64,000 bases of DNA. It comes from DAOSCP01 sp035379625. GTDB lineage: Bacteria > Bacteroidota > Ignavibacteria > Ignavibacteriales > DAOSCP01. The notes below the pieces were generated by a model. It saw only the letters and a program-made list of their open reading frames with translations, was not told the origin of the DNA and did no database searches. Of this stretch, positions 35,308 to 44,533 are shown in pieces. Position numbers and translations under genes: made by a program. The stretch is taken from assembly GCA_035379625.1 (NCBI GenBank), contig DAOSVM010000003.1:1-64000 (forward strand), written 5' to 3'. Position 1 is the stretch's first letter. Each line of letters begins with the position of its first letter.

Positions 35308-35618
35308 CTTAGCATATCACCCTTTCTTTCTTGCTCTTGTTGCTGCGACTCTTGTTTCTCTTCTTTTTGAATGTTAACTTGTTCAAAGCTTTTTGATATT
35401 TTTGGTTGTGGAATATTTGCAACAACAGGTTCCGGCGCTTTTTCTTTTACAACATTAGAGGTAACAACTTCTGCTTCATATGTTTTTGGTGCTTGCGCCT
35501 TAGCTTGAGCAGCTTTCTTTTCTCGTACTTTAAACATCGTATAAGATCCAATAGCCAAAACAAATGTTGATATTGTAGATACCAAAATAATCATAGATAA
35601 TATAGGAATAAGTTCCAT
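35298..35618 (-). CDS. Small membrane protein with charged, Gln-rich tail
   Basis: A 106-residue protein: one N-terminal hydrophobic segment (~5-27), then a long hydrophilic Lys/Ala/Glu/Gln-rich tail (REKKAAQAKAQAPK, KEEKQESQQQEQERK) with no folded-domain signature, probably disordered and cytoplasmic. It is the first gene of a minus-strand cluster that runs through the two deacetylase-like proteins, the Fn3 lipoprotein and the hybrid kinase. A scaffold or membrane-tether role is plausible, but I recognise no family. Confidence 0.6.
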   Translation of the reverse strand: MELIPILSMIILVSTISTFVLAIGSYTMFKVREKKAAQAKAQAPKTYEAEVVTSNVVKEKAPEPVVANIPQPKISKSFEQVNIQKEEKQESQQQEQERKGDMLRWR

Positions 35619-35739
35619 ATTGGCCTCTATTTTAATCTCTCGTTAAAATAATTTTAAATTTTTGTTATTTAAAATATATATAATTTTTATATTTTATTTT
35701 TATATATTGCTTACTAAATTTAAAAAAAATAGGTTTATT

Positions 35740-36498
35740 ATGAAAATAGGTTTATTGCAATATAATCCAGTATTTGAAAATATTGAAAATAATATAAAAA
35801 ATCTTTCCAATATTATCGAAAAAAAATTTGATAGTCATAAATTATTAATATTCCCTGAATTAACTCTAACCGGCTATACAATGAATCTTGATAAATTCAG
35901 GGATGAGACAGAAAAACAACAATATTTTTTTCAAAATATATCTTACAAATTTCATACCAATATATTTGCTGGTGTATTAGAATCTTACGAACATAAGTTT
36001 TATAATTCATTATATCATTTTGATGAATATGGTAATTTAATTACAAAATACCAAAAAATTCATCCGTTTTCATATGCTAATGAGCATATGTATTACATGC
36101 CAGGAAATACACCTGTTATAACAGAAGTAGAAGACATAACTTTTGGTTTATCAATTTGTTACGATTTACGTTTCCCAGAACTATATAGATTATATGCAAA
36201 AGAAAGGATTTATGCATTAGTTAATATTGCAAATTGGCCAGATAAAAGAATTGAACACTATTTATCTTTAAGTAAAGCAAGAGCTATTGAGAATTTATCT
36301 TATATGATTAGCGTTAATAGAATTGGTGATGATCCTTATAATCATTACAACGGTAACAGTGGCGTTTTTGAACCATCTGGTAATGACCTAGGGCATATTA
36401 AAGACGATGAGAATTTATTAACCTTTGAGATTTTTAGTGAAACCGTTGAAAATGTCAGAACAAGGTTCAGATTTTTAGATGATATTAAACTTATTTAA
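35740..36498 (+). CDS. Nitrilase-family omega-amidase (YafV/Nit2-like)
   Basis: Cytosolic carbon-nitrogen hydrolase of 252 residues. The Glu-Lys-Cys triad is visible: Glu in LIFPELTLTGY, Lys in KYQKIHPF and Cys in GLSICYDLRFPEL. The AGVLESYEHKFYNSLYHFDEYG region and the YANEHMYYMPG loop match the YafV/omega-amidase group, which hydrolyses alpha-ketoglutaramate and deaminated glutathione for metabolite repair. Start ATG 35740 is preferred; an in-frame start at 35662 would add a spurious 26-residue hydrophobic leader. Two bases separate it from the aldose epimerase gene. Confidence 0.85.
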   Translation: MKIGLLQYNPVFENIENNIKNLSNIIEKKFDSHKLLIFPELTLTGYTMNLDKFRDETEKQQYFFQNISYKFHTNIFAGVLESYEHKFYNSLYHFDEYGNLITKYQKIHPFSYANEHMYYMPGNTPVITEVEDITFGLSICYDLRFPELYRLYAKERIYALVNIANWPDKRIEHYLSLSKARAIENLSYMISVNRIGDDPYNHYNGNSGVFEPSGNDLGHIKDDENLLTFEIFSETVENVRTRFRFLDDIKLI

Positions 36499-36500
36499 TT

Positions 36501-37481
36501 ATGTTTACAATTAAAGATTTTTATTTTGACAAATATAATGGTCTAAGTATATCTAACAAAAATTTAAAGCTTAATTTACTCTTTCAAGGGCTAACAATCT
36601 TAGATCTATATATCAGTGTTAACAATTCTTTTATAAATCTAATTGAAGGCTATAAAAATGTAGAAGAATTTGAAACGTTCTCTGGTGCACGCTCTTGCCT
36701 AATGGCTCCTTATTCTAATAAAATTCGCAATTTTTCTTATACATTTAATGCAAAAGAATATAAATTTAATAATTTTATTGATGATAATCTTAAACATCAT
36801 GGGCTGATTAAATTCAAAAAGTTTGAATTAAAATCTTATAAAGAAGTTGCAAATGGGATTGAACTAATATTTTCAACAATTCTGAATGAAAATGAATTTG
36901 AATTTTATCCTTTCAAAACATATATTGATGTTATTTTATATATCGATAATAGCTCGTTAAATTTTGAAATTGTAGCGCAAAATACTAATAATTTCGATAT
37001 ACCATTTGGTGCAGGATGGCATCCATATTTTAAGCTCATATCCCGAATTGATGACTGTTATTTAAAAATTCCGTCGAAAACCATTGTAGAACTAGATAAT
37101 GATTTCTGCCCTTTAGAAAATTATAAAAAAATTTTAGAGAAAAATGACCCATTATATTTCGTTGATACATACAAGCTGATTGGAGATCAAAAAATTAATG
37201 TTTGCTTTACAGATTTAATTGTTGATAAGAATAATTTTGCACATACCATTTTTTTTGATAAACAAAATAATTTATATTTAAATATTTATCAAAACAAAGG
37301 TGTTATATACATTTTTACAGGTGATGGGCTCAAATATAGAGAAAGAGAAAGTATTGCTATTGAACCAGTTGAATTTATTACGGATTCATTCAATAGAAAA
37401 GAATTATATAAAGATTTGTTAATAAAACCTAACAAAAAAAAATCATTTATATTTGGATTAAAATGGTCTAACTATGAATAA
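36501..37481 (+). CDS. Aldose 1-epimerase family protein
   Basis: A 326-residue galactose-mutarotase-fold enzyme. Active-site equivalents are the His pair of KHHGLIKF (~98), His of GAGWHPYFKL (~176) and Glu of IAIEPVEF (~295). It interconverts alpha and beta anomers of hexoses; exact sugar unknown. Its 3' end overlaps the J-domain gene by 8 bp, so the amidase, epimerase, J-domain, ruvC and ruvA genes form one compact plus-strand unit. Confidence 0.82.
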   Translation: MFTIKDFYFDKYNGLSISNKNLKLNLLFQGLTILDLYISVNNSFINLIEGYKNVEEFETFSGARSCLMAPYSNKIRNFSYTFNAKEYKFNNFIDDNLKHHGLIKFKKFELKSYKEVANGIELIFSTILNENEFEFYPFKTYIDVILYIDNSSLNFEIVAQNTNNFDIPFGAGWHPYFKLISRIDDCYLKIPSKTIVELDNDFCPLENYKKILEKNDPLYFVDTYKLIGDQKINVCFTDLIVDKNNFAHTIFFDKQNNLYLNIYQNKGVIYIFTGDGLKYRERESIAIEPVEFITDSFNRKELYKDLLIKPNKKKSFIFGLKWSNYE

Positions 37482-38424
37482 ATTTTTACAAAGAAGATTA
37501 ATTATTATAAAATCTCTCATTTTATTAAACTTAGCAGATGAATTAAAAAAACAAATTAAATCTCTTAAAAAATTTAAGACTAAAGAAGATATAAGTTATA
37601 TTATCTCTTTGCTTGATGAAGGTAAATATGAATCTGTAATTACAGAAATTGATAAAAAAATAATAACAAATGGGAAAAGTGATTTATTTGAAGATACTAC
37701 TATTAAGACTTTAAATTATTATCTCAAATTATTGCGCAAAAAACTTTTAAAGACACGAAAAAGACGAGAAAACATAGAAAGGAAACTTTTAGATTTTGGA
37801 TTATTATACAATCTTGAAGTAGGTGGAATAATTGAGAGAATTTTATATCTAAGAAGAGAATTATTAAAGTATGAACTTGATCAAGATCCAGAGAATGATG
37901 AGTTAAAAGATGAATATAATGATGCATTTGAAGATTTTGAGAAATACCACGCTGAAATTGAAGAAATGAAGAAGAAAAATTTACTAAACGATAATGAATT
38001 AAAAGATTTAAAAAGTAAATTCAGAAAGGCTACTAAATTATGCCACCCAGATATGGTTGATGAAAGTATGAAAGAAACCGCTGAGCAAATCTTTACACAA
38101 TTAAAATCTGCATACGAAAATAATGACTTAAAAGAAGTTTCAAGAATCTTAGAATTATTAGAAACACAAGATATCCTATTACCAAAAAGCGAAAATATTT
38201 CTGATAAAGATAAATTGGTTGCTGAGATTAAAAAAACTCTGTTTGAAATTAAACAAGAAGAAGATAATATTAGCGGACTTTTACAATCTGAGACTTATAA
38301 ACTCATAAAAAATACAAAAGATATTAACGAATATATAAAAAACACAAAAAAACAAATGCAAATTGAGCTTGAATCATTGGAAGAAATTTATAAAGAAAAG
38401 GAATTATTTTATTCTAAAAGGTGA
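37474..38424 (+). CDS. Coiled-coil J-domain-like protein
   Basis: A 316-residue, highly charged, mainly helical protein. Residues ~178-235 resemble a J-domain: FRKATKLCHPDMVDES with the invariant HPD (His191-Pro-Asp193) between two helices, the second ending in FTQLKSAYENND. The HPD motif stimulates DnaK-type Hsp70 ATPase. The N-terminal ~170 residues and the C-terminal tail are predicted coiled coils, with no Gly/Phe or zinc regions. It precedes ruvC by 3 bp and may be translated with it. Client and link to recombination are unknown. Confidence 0.7.
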   Translation: MNKFLQRRLIIIKSLILLNLADELKKQIKSLKKFKTKEDISYIISLLDEGKYESVITEIDKKIITNGKSDLFEDTTIKTLNYYLKLLRKKLLKTRKRRENIERKLLDFGLLYNLEVGGIIERILYLRRELLKYELDQDPENDELKDEYNDAFEDFEKYHAEIEEMKKKNLLNDNELKDLKSKFRKATKLCHPDMVDESMKETAEQIFTQLKSAYENNDLKEVSRILELLETQDILLPKSENISDKDKLVAEIKKTLFEIKQEEDNISGLLQSETYKLIKNTKDINEYIKNTKKQMQIELESLEEIYKEKELFYSKR

Positions 38425-38427
38425 TAA

Positions 38428-38967
38428 ATGTTAATATTAGGAATTGATCCAGGTACAAATAAATTTGGCTATGGTATTATCGAATTAATAAACAATAAAC
38501 CAAAACTGATAATCTCAGGCGTTAGAGATTTTAGAAAAATTAAATATTTACCGACAATTTTAGATGAAATTTATAAAACTATTAAGGAACTATCGAATAA
38601 TTATAAAATTGATATTATGTCAATAGAAAATGCATTTTACCATTTAAATGTTGACGCAGTTATGAAAATAGGTTATGCCAGAGGTGCAGCGATGCTTTCG
38701 GCGATACATTCGAATATACAAATAGCTGAATATTCACCTAGAGAAGTTAAAAAATCTATTACTGGTAATGGTGCAGCAACTAAACAACAAGTGCAATATA
38801 TGGTTAAACAATTATTAGGTATCCAAAAAGAATTGAAATTAGATGAAAGTGATGCTCTAGCTATCGCTATATGCCACTCACTTCGGAATTCCACACATAT
38901 TACATCGAATAAAAAATCCGATTGGAAAAATTTCATCCAAAATAACCCTGGGAAAGTAATATTATGA
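38428..38967 (+). CDS. ruvC: Crossover junction endodeoxyribonuclease RuvC
   Basis: Holliday-junction resolvase of 179 residues. The four acidic catalytic residues are recognisable: Asp in LGIDPGTNKFGYG, Glu in SIENAFYHLN, and the pair in LDESDALAIAICH. The KKSITGNGAATKQQV DNA-contact segment is conserved. Acts as a dimer with RuvAB. AAAGGTG ribosome site precedes ATG 38428. Stop overlaps ruvA start (ATGA). Confidence 0.94.
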   Translation: MLILGIDPGTNKFGYGIIELINNKPKLIISGVRDFRKIKYLPTILDEIYKTIKELSNNYKIDIMSIENAFYHLNVDAVMKIGYARGAAMLSAIHSNIQIAEYSPREVKKSITGNGAATKQQVQYMVKQLLGIQKELKLDESDALAIAICHSLRNSTHITSNKKSDWKNFIQNNPGKVIL

Positions 38968-39554
38968 TAGCATCTTTAAGAGGGAGAATTATTTACAAAA
39001 CTCCTTTATATTTGATTTTAGATGTAAATGGCATTGGTTATAAAGTTTTTACTTCAATAACTACCTCTGAAAAGTTAAAAGAAAATGAGGAAATATTTCT
39101 TTATACATATTTAGTTGTAAAAGAAGACGCTCTTGATTTGTACGGTTTTGAAAATATTGATGAAAGAAATATTTTCGAATTATTATTAAAAGTAAATGGT
39201 GTAGGCCCAAGACTTGCAATAAATATACTTTCAAGGATTAGTACTATCGAACTAATTAAGGCAATTCAAAATAAAAACAATAGTTTAATAAAATCTATCC
39301 ACGGCGTAGGGGCTAAAACTGCAGATAAAATTATAATTGAATTATATGACAAAATAAAACAAATTGATATAGTCGGTCCCTCCCAATCACTAAATACTTT
39401 CACACATAAAACAGATGCAGTACAAGCATTAGTAGTATTAGGATACTCTGAAAAGAATGTTGAAAAAGTAGTCGATGAAATTATTTCTCAAAATCCAGAT
39501 GCTACAACTGAAGAAATTTTAAAGGCATCATTAAAATTTTTGACAAAAAGATAA
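38964..39554 (+). CDS. ruvA: Holliday junction DNA helicase subunit RuvA
   Basis: Junction-binding protein of 196 residues: N-terminal OB fold (MIASLRGRIIYKTP, VNGIGYKVF), tandem helix-hairpin-helix motifs (LLKVNGVGPRLAINIL and IKSIHGVGAKTADKI) and the C-terminal RuvB-binding domain (AVQALVVLGYSEKNVEKVV). Coupled to ruvC by a 4-bp overlap. ruvB is not adjacent. Confidence 0.95.
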   Translation: MIASLRGRIIYKTPLYLILDVNGIGYKVFTSITTSEKLKENEEIFLYTYLVVKEDALDLYGFENIDERNIFELLLKVNGVGPRLAINILSRISTIELIKAIQNKNNSLIKSIHGVGAKTADKIIIELYDKIKQIDIVGPSQSLNTFTHKTDAVQALVVLGYSEKNVEKVVDEIISQNPDATTEEILKASLKFLTKR

Positions 39555-39616
39555 AAATATAATTGTATTATAAATATTTTTATTGTAATTTATAGTTAAC
39601 AATTTATAGGTATAAT

Positions 39617-41164
39617 ATGAAAGTAAAAGCTTTCAAAAATGAACCCATTAAAGATTTTTCCCTCAAAAAAAATTATGAATTTCAAAAAGAAGCATTAAGA
39701 CTCGTACAAAAAAAATTGGGCAAAACATATCCTCTCATAATAGGTGGGAAAAGTGTAAAAAGTAATAACACATTTAATTCCATAAACCCTTCCAATAAAT
39801 CAGAAGTTGTAGCAACCTTTTATAAAGCAACAAAAGAACAAGCTATCAAAGCAATAGAAACCGCACATAAAACATTTAAGAGTTGGGCACTTACAAAACC
39901 AGAGGAAAGAGCTGAAATTTTATTTAAAGCTGCTCAAATTATTAGGGATAGAAGATTTGAGATAAATGCTTGGATGATAAAAGAAGTTGGTAAAAATTTT
40001 ACAGAAGCTGATGCTGATACTGCTGAAGCTATAGATTTTCTTGAATTTTATGGGCGAGAAATGTTAAGATATGCTCAAAAACAACCTATTACACCTATTA
40101 AAGGCGAAAATAATGAATTATTCTACATTCCTCTTGGCGTAGTAGGAGTAATTCCACCTTGGAATTTCCCATTTGCTATTTTAGCTGGAATGACATCTGC
40201 AGCAATAGTTACAGGTAATACAGTAGTTTTGAAACCTGCATCCGATAGCCCTATGATGGGTAAATTATTTTATGATGTAATGGCAGAAGCTGGCCTACCT
40301 GAAGGCGTTTTAAACTTCATTCCTGGATCTGGTGAAGAAGTTGGTGATACAATTGTTGAACATCCACTTACAAGGATGATTGCTTTTACCGGATCACTGC
40401 AAGTAGGTATTTCAATCTATGAAAAAGCAAGTAAATTAAATGAAGGCCAAATATGGCTAAAAAGAGTAATTGCTGAGTTAGGCGGCAAAGATGCAATCAT
40501 TGTCGATGATGAAGCTGATATAGATTCAGCAGTAAAAGGCGTTATAACTTCTGCTTATGGTTTCCAAGGACAAAAATGTTCAGCTTGCTCTAGAGCAATC
40601 GTTGTTAATAAAGTTTATGATAAATTTAAGAAAAAATTACTTGAAGAAATGCAAAAAATACAAGTTGGTCCAGCTGAAGAAAATTATATTATGGGGCCTG
40701 TTGTATCAGAAAAAGCAATGAAAACAATATTAAATTATATTGAAATTGGGAAACAAGAAAATAAATTGATTTTTGGTGGTGAAGTAATAAATAAAAATGG
40801 TTTCTATTTACAACCTACAATTTTTGAAAATGTAAAACCAAATGATACAATAGCACAAGAAGAAATTTTTGGCCCTGTCTTAGCTCTCATAAAAGCAAAA
40901 GATTTCAAGGAAGCCATTGAAATAGCTAACAATACAAAATATGGATTAACTGGTGCAGTATATTCAAATAACCAAGAAAAATTAGATTTTGCAAGAATAC
41001 ATTTCCATTGCGGTAATCTATACTTCAACAGAAAATGTACTGGTGCTTTAGTTGGAGGTCATCCATTTGGAGGATTTAATCTAAGTGGAACAGATTCAAA
41101 AGCTGGTGGAAGAGATTACTTGCTTTTATTCTTGCAAGCAAAAGTTGTAAGTCAAAAAATATAA
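39617..41164 (+). CDS. rocA: 1-pyrroline-5-carboxylate dehydrogenase (L-glutamate gamma-semialdehyde dehydrogenase)
   Basis: Aldehyde dehydrogenase of 515 residues that oxidises glutamate semialdehyde to glutamate with NAD(P)+. Signatures: IPPWNFPFAIL (cofactor loop), GSGEEVGDTIVEHP and AFTGSLQVG, the general-base Glu in AELGGKDAI, and nucleophile Cys in FQGQKCSACSR. The N-terminal extension and the QKCSACSR motif are typical of RocA/PruA-type P5C dehydrogenases. Proline dehydrogenase is not nearby. A MarR gene starts 16 bp downstream and may regulate it. Confidence 0.88.
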   Translation: MKVKAFKNEPIKDFSLKKNYEFQKEALRLVQKKLGKTYPLIIGGKSVKSNNTFNSINPSNKSEVVATFYKATKEQAIKAIETAHKTFKSWALTKPEERAEILFKAAQIIRDRRFEINAWMIKEVGKNFTEADADTAEAIDFLEFYGREMLRYAQKQPITPIKGENNELFYIPLGVVGVIPPWNFPFAILAGMTSAAIVTGNTVVLKPASDSPMMGKLFYDVMAEAGLPEGVLNFIPGSGEEVGDTIVEHPLTRMIAFTGSLQVGISIYEKASKLNEGQIWLKRVIAELGGKDAIIVDDEADIDSAVKGVITSAYGFQGQKCSACSRAIVVNKVYDKFKKKLLEEMQKIQVGPAEENYIMGPVVSEKAMKTILNYIEIGKQENKLIFGGEVINKNGFYLQPTIFENVKPNDTIAQEEIFGPVLALIKAKDFKEAIEIANNTKYGLTGAVYSNNQEKLDFARIHFHCGNLYFNRKCTGALVGGHPFGGFNLSGTDSKAGGRDYLLLFLQAKVVSQKI

Positions 41165-41180
41165 ATAGGAGAATTATCCA

Positions 41181-41639
41181 ATGAGCAATGGTCGTTCAGC
41201 ACAAGAAAGAGTTGACAGAATTGTTAAAGTGTTACCACAAATTTTTACCGGGGCTTTAATAAAAGCAAAAAAAGGCTCTAAAATAACAGTTGATGTTACT
41301 AATCAACAATTTAGAGCATTAAATACTTTAATGAACTTGCCAGAACTTACTGTTAATGAACTTGCCGATAAAATGGATATTGCACAAAGTACTGCTTCAC
41401 AAATGGTTGAAAGGCTTTTTGAAGCTGGCTTAATAGAAAGAATTCCTGATGAATTCGATAGAAGAAAAGCACATTTAATATTAACTAAAAAGGGTATTAA
41501 AGTAACCTATGAAAGATTAGACGCTATTAAAAAAAGTTACGAAAGATTATTATCATTCATGGATGAGGAGACACAAGAAAAATTTGAAAATGCTGTTCTT
41601 AAACTTTTTGACGAATATATAAATAGCAATAATGGATAA
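41181..41639 (+). CDS. MarR-family transcriptional regulator
   Basis: A 152-residue winged-helix regulator. The DNA-binding domain (~40-115) contains NELADKMDIAQSTASQMVERL (helix-turn-helix) and the wing DEFDRRKAHLILTKKG with the conserved D-x-R-(x)2-K/A motif. Dimerisation helices at both ends. AGGAGA ribosome site. Co-directional and close to the P5C dehydrogenase gene, so regulation of that gene is a plausible guess; ligand unknown. Confidence 0.85.
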   Translation: MSNGRSAQERVDRIVKVLPQIFTGALIKAKKGSKITVDVTNQQFRALNTLMNLPELTVNELADKMDIAQSTASQMVERLFEAGLIERIPDEFDRRKAHLILTKKGIKVTYERLDAIKKSYERLLSFMDEETQEKFENAVLKLFDEYINSNNG

Positions 41640-41665
41640 AAAAAAGGCAAAACTGCCTTTTTTTT
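41638..41665. terminator. Bidirectional terminator between marR and the SDR gene
   Basis: Stem AAAGGCA/TGCCTTT, loop AAAC, with an A-run on one side and eight T on the other, serving both convergent genes. Confidence 0.85.
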
Positions 41666-42476
41666 ATAGTACTGATGTATTAGCAAAACTTATTGCGTCT
41701 TCACCACCATCTACTTGAATAACTCCACCATTTATCCACATAGCTTCTGGTTTGGAAAGTATTGAAACTGCGTTTGCTATATCTTCAGGTACAGTTAATC
41801 TACCCATTGGATTTTTAGTTAAAGCTATTTCAATTATTTTATTATTCCCACGTATTTTCCTTAATGCTGGTGTATCTGTAACTCCAGCCATTAAAGCATT
41901 TACAGAAATTTTTCTATTTCCTAATTCTAATGCTAATTGTCTTACATATGCTTCTAAGGCAGCTTTTGCAGCTGAAACAGCACCATAAAACGGGAATGCA
42001 ACTCTTGAACCAAAACTTGTAAGAGCGAAAATTCTACTATTTTCAGGCATTAAGTTATTATGGACTAAATCTTGTGTCCAATAAACTAATGAATTAGCCA
42101 TTACATCTAATGTCATCTCGATATGTCTATGAGTAATAAATTCAGAATTCTTATCTTTACCAATAAAAGGCAATAATGAACCAAATGCCAACGAATGCAA
42201 AAGTACTCTTACAAGGGGTTGGCCATTTGTAATTTTAATAATTTCTTCAATAACGTGTTCTCTTTTTTTATGATCAGCAGCATTAACATTAAAAAAATAA
42301 GCCTCATTCCCATCATTTCTAATATCAGTAATAATTTTTTCTACATTTGGCATAGTTGCAGAACGATCTAAATGCACCCCAATAATATTGTAGCCATCTT
42401 TGCTTAATTTTCTGGCTGTTGCTCCGCCAAATCCAGAAGATGCTCCTAATATAAGTGCATAATATTTTTGTGCCAT
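41664..42476 (-). CDS. Short-chain dehydrogenase, enoyl-ACP reductase (FabL/FabI)-like
   Basis: A 270-residue SDR enzyme. Cofactor motif GASSGFGGATA (~11-21), the LLHSLAFGSLLPF strand, and an active site where Tyr and Lys are separated by six residues (YGAVSAAKAALEAY). That Y-x6-K spacing is characteristic of enoyl-ACP reductases FabI/FabL rather than classical Y-x3-K SDRs. The C-terminal end is GGVIQVDGGEDAISF. It could supply the last reduction of fatty acid elongation, but substrate is inferred. Converges with the MarR gene over a shared terminator. Confidence 0.75.
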   Translation of the reverse strand: MAQKYYALILGASSGFGGATARKLSKDGYNIIGVHLDRSATMPNVEKIITDIRNDGNEAYFFNVNAADHKKREHVIEEIIKITNGQPLVRVLLHSLAFGSLLPFIGKDKNSEFITHRHIEMTLDVMANSLVYWTQDLVHNNLMPENSRIFALTSFGSRVAFPFYGAVSAAKAALEAYVRQLALELGNRKISVNALMAGVTDTPALRKIRGNNKIIEIALTKNPMGRLTVPEDIANAVSILSKPEAMWINGGVIQVDGGEDAISFANTSVL

Positions 42477-42581
42477 TATATACCTACTTTTATTTTACAA
42501 TATTGCAAAAGTAAGAATAAATACATTTATTTTAAAGTTAATTTTAATTAAAGATATTATCAATAATGAAATAAAATTCAT

Positions 42582-43520
42582 TTATTTTGATTCTATCCAT
42601 CTTTCAGCATCGATGGCCGCCATACAACCAGATCCAGCAGCTGTAATAGCTTGTCTATATTTTTTATCTGCAACATCCCCTGCTGCAAATACGCCTTCTA
42701 TATTTGTTTTTGTAGTTCCAGGTTCTACAATTAAATAACCTGTTTCATCCATATCTAATTGCCCAACAAACAAATCAGTATTTGGTTTGTGACCTATAGC
42801 AAAGAATAAACCATCTGTTGGGAAATCAGTTTCTTCACCTGTTTGTAAGTTTTTAATTACAACAGATTTTAATCTTTTAATTCCATTTTCTGTTACACCT
42901 TTTGCTTCGGTTATGGTACTATTTAATATAAATTTAATTTTAGGATTATTCTTAGCTTTATCTACCATAATTTTACTTGCTCTAAATTCATCTCTTCTGT
43001 GTACAATATAGACTTCTGATGCAAATTTTGAAAGAAATGTCGCCTCTTCCATTGCGCTATCACCACCACCAACCACAACTACTCTTTGATTTCTAAAAAA
43101 GAAACCATCGCAAGTTGCGCAAGCAGAAATTCCGAATCCCATATATTCATTAACACCAGGAACATCAAGTAATTTTGCACTCGCACCAGTTGCAATAATA
43201 ATTGCTTCAGCATAATATTCGCTTTTGGTAGTTTTTATATAAAATGGATGTTGTTTAAAATCTACTTTTTCTACTGTTTCAGAAAGTATTTCAGTTCCAA
43301 AACGTTGAGCTTGTTTTTTGGTAATATCCATTAATTCAGGGCCCATTATCCCATTTTCAAAACCTGGAAAGTTTTCCACTTCAGTTGTAATGGTTAATTG
43401 CCCACCTGGTTGATCACCTTCAAACAAAACTGGATTTAAATTTGCTCTACTTGTGTATATAGCTGCTGTAAGTCCTGCTGGGCCTGAACCTATTATAGCG
43501 ACTTTTACATTTCTTGCCAT
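42582..43520 (-). CDS. trxB: Thioredoxin-disulfide reductase
   Basis: FAD/NADPH flavoprotein of 312 residues. FAD motif IGSGPAGLTAAIYTSRA (~10-26), the redox pair in SACATCDGFFF, the NADPH motif VVGGGDSAMEEA and the C-terminal FAD motif GVFAAGDVADK. Reduces thioredoxin (candidate at 23499). Stand-alone gene with a short AT-rich leader on either side. Confidence 0.94.
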   Translation of the reverse strand: MARNVKVAIIGSGPAGLTAAIYTSRANLNPVLFEGDQPGGQLTITTEVENFPGFENGIMGPELMDITKKQAQRFGTEILSETVEKVDFKQHPFYIKTTKSEYYAEAIIIATGASAKLLDVPGVNEYMGFGISACATCDGFFFRNQRVVVVGGGDSAMEEATFLSKFASEVYIVHRRDEFRASKIMVDKAKNNPKIKFILNSTITEAKGVTENGIKRLKSVVIKNLQTGEETDFPTDGLFFAIGHKPNTDLFVGQLDMDETGYLIVEPGTTKTNIEGVFAAGDVADKKYRQAITAAGSGCMAAIDAERWIESK

Positions 43521-43611
43521 TTTATTACCTCATTTATTATTATTTGAATTATATATGATACAATTTTCTTTATAAAGTTACTTATATAACATTTCAGCCG
43601 TTAAATAAAAT

Positions 43612-44532
43612 TCAATATTTCAAAAAATTTGTATTTCTTTTCATCCCTTTTAATTTAGCTCGTAAAATTGGGCTTTCTTTAAAGTTATTCTTGAATTCTT
43701 TATTTGTCATATTTTCAAAATAATCGTAATCTATATTCGGACTAATTAAATGCTCCTTAAAATCTTCTATTTTTGTGTCGTCAGAAAATTTATTATTCCA
43801 TGGGCAAACATCCTGGCAAATATCGCAACCAAATGCCCAATTCTCCATTTTAATTTTAAATTTTTCATTAATTTCATCTGATTTATTTTCTATTGTTAAA
43901 AAAGATATACATTTATTTGAGTCTATAACATATGGCTGAACAATTGCATTGGTAGGACATGCATCAATACACTTCGAACAAGTTCCACAATGATCGTCTA
44001 TTTTTAATGGATTATAATCTATTTTTTCATTAATAAAAATTGTAGCTATAAAGAAAAAGCTCCCTTTTTTAGGATTAATTATATTCGAATTTTTCCCCAT
44101 CCAACCTAAACCACTTCGCTCTGCCCATACTTTATCCATTACTGGTCCTGTATCAACATTATAGTAATATTTCAATTCTGGTCTCAATTCCTTTAATTTT
44201 GATAACAAAATTTCCAATTTATTCCAAATTACTAAATGATAATCCTTACCTAATGCATATTTTGAAATTTTAGGTTTTTCAGGTTGGTATTCTACTTTTT
44301 GGTAGTAGTTCATTCCTAATGAAATGATTGTTTTGCAGTCATCTAGAATTAACTTTGGATCTTCCCTCTTATCAATATTTTTCTGCATATATTGCATTGT
44401 TGCATTATAACCATTTTCAAGCCAATTTGTTAATCTTTCAATTTCAAGTGACAATTTCTCATATCCATTAAATCCTACTAAATCGAAACCTAAATCATAT
44501 GCATATTTTTTTATAATTTCGGATGTTAACAT
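43612..44532 (-). CDS. queG: Epoxyqueuosine reductase
   Basis: Cobalamin-dependent iron-sulfur enzyme of 306 residues performing the last step of queuosine synthesis in tRNA. The N-terminal cobalamin-binding part has ERSGLGWMGKNSNII; two [4Fe-4S] motifs follow (CGTCSKCIDACPTNAI and CDICQDVCPWN). No C-terminal HEAT repeats, which are present in longer homologues. One base separates its start from the Rieske gene stop, so the two are co-transcribed. QueD of the same pathway is at 17113. Confidence 0.92.
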   Translation of the reverse strand: MLTSEIIKKYAYDLGFDLVGFNGYEKLSLEIERLTNWLENGYNATMQYMQKNIDKREDPKLILDDCKTIISLGMNYYQKVEYQPEKPKISKYALGKDYHLVIWNKLEILLSKLKELRPELKYYYNVDTGPVMDKVWAERSGLGWMGKNSNIINPKKGSFFFIATIFINEKIDYNPLKIDDHCGTCSKCIDACPTNAIVQPYVIDSNKCISFLTIENKSDEINEKFKIKMENWAFGCDICQDVCPWNNKFSDDTKIEDFKEHLISPNIDYDYFENMTNKEFKNNFKESPILRAKLKGMKRNTNFLKY

Positions 44533-44533
44533 T

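Noticed and set aside
39555..39616. Additional 55-bp repeat unit (ATATAATTGTAT before the P5C dehydrogenase gene)
   Set aside because: Only about 12 AT-rich bases match and the rest of the unit is absent, so chance is sufficient.
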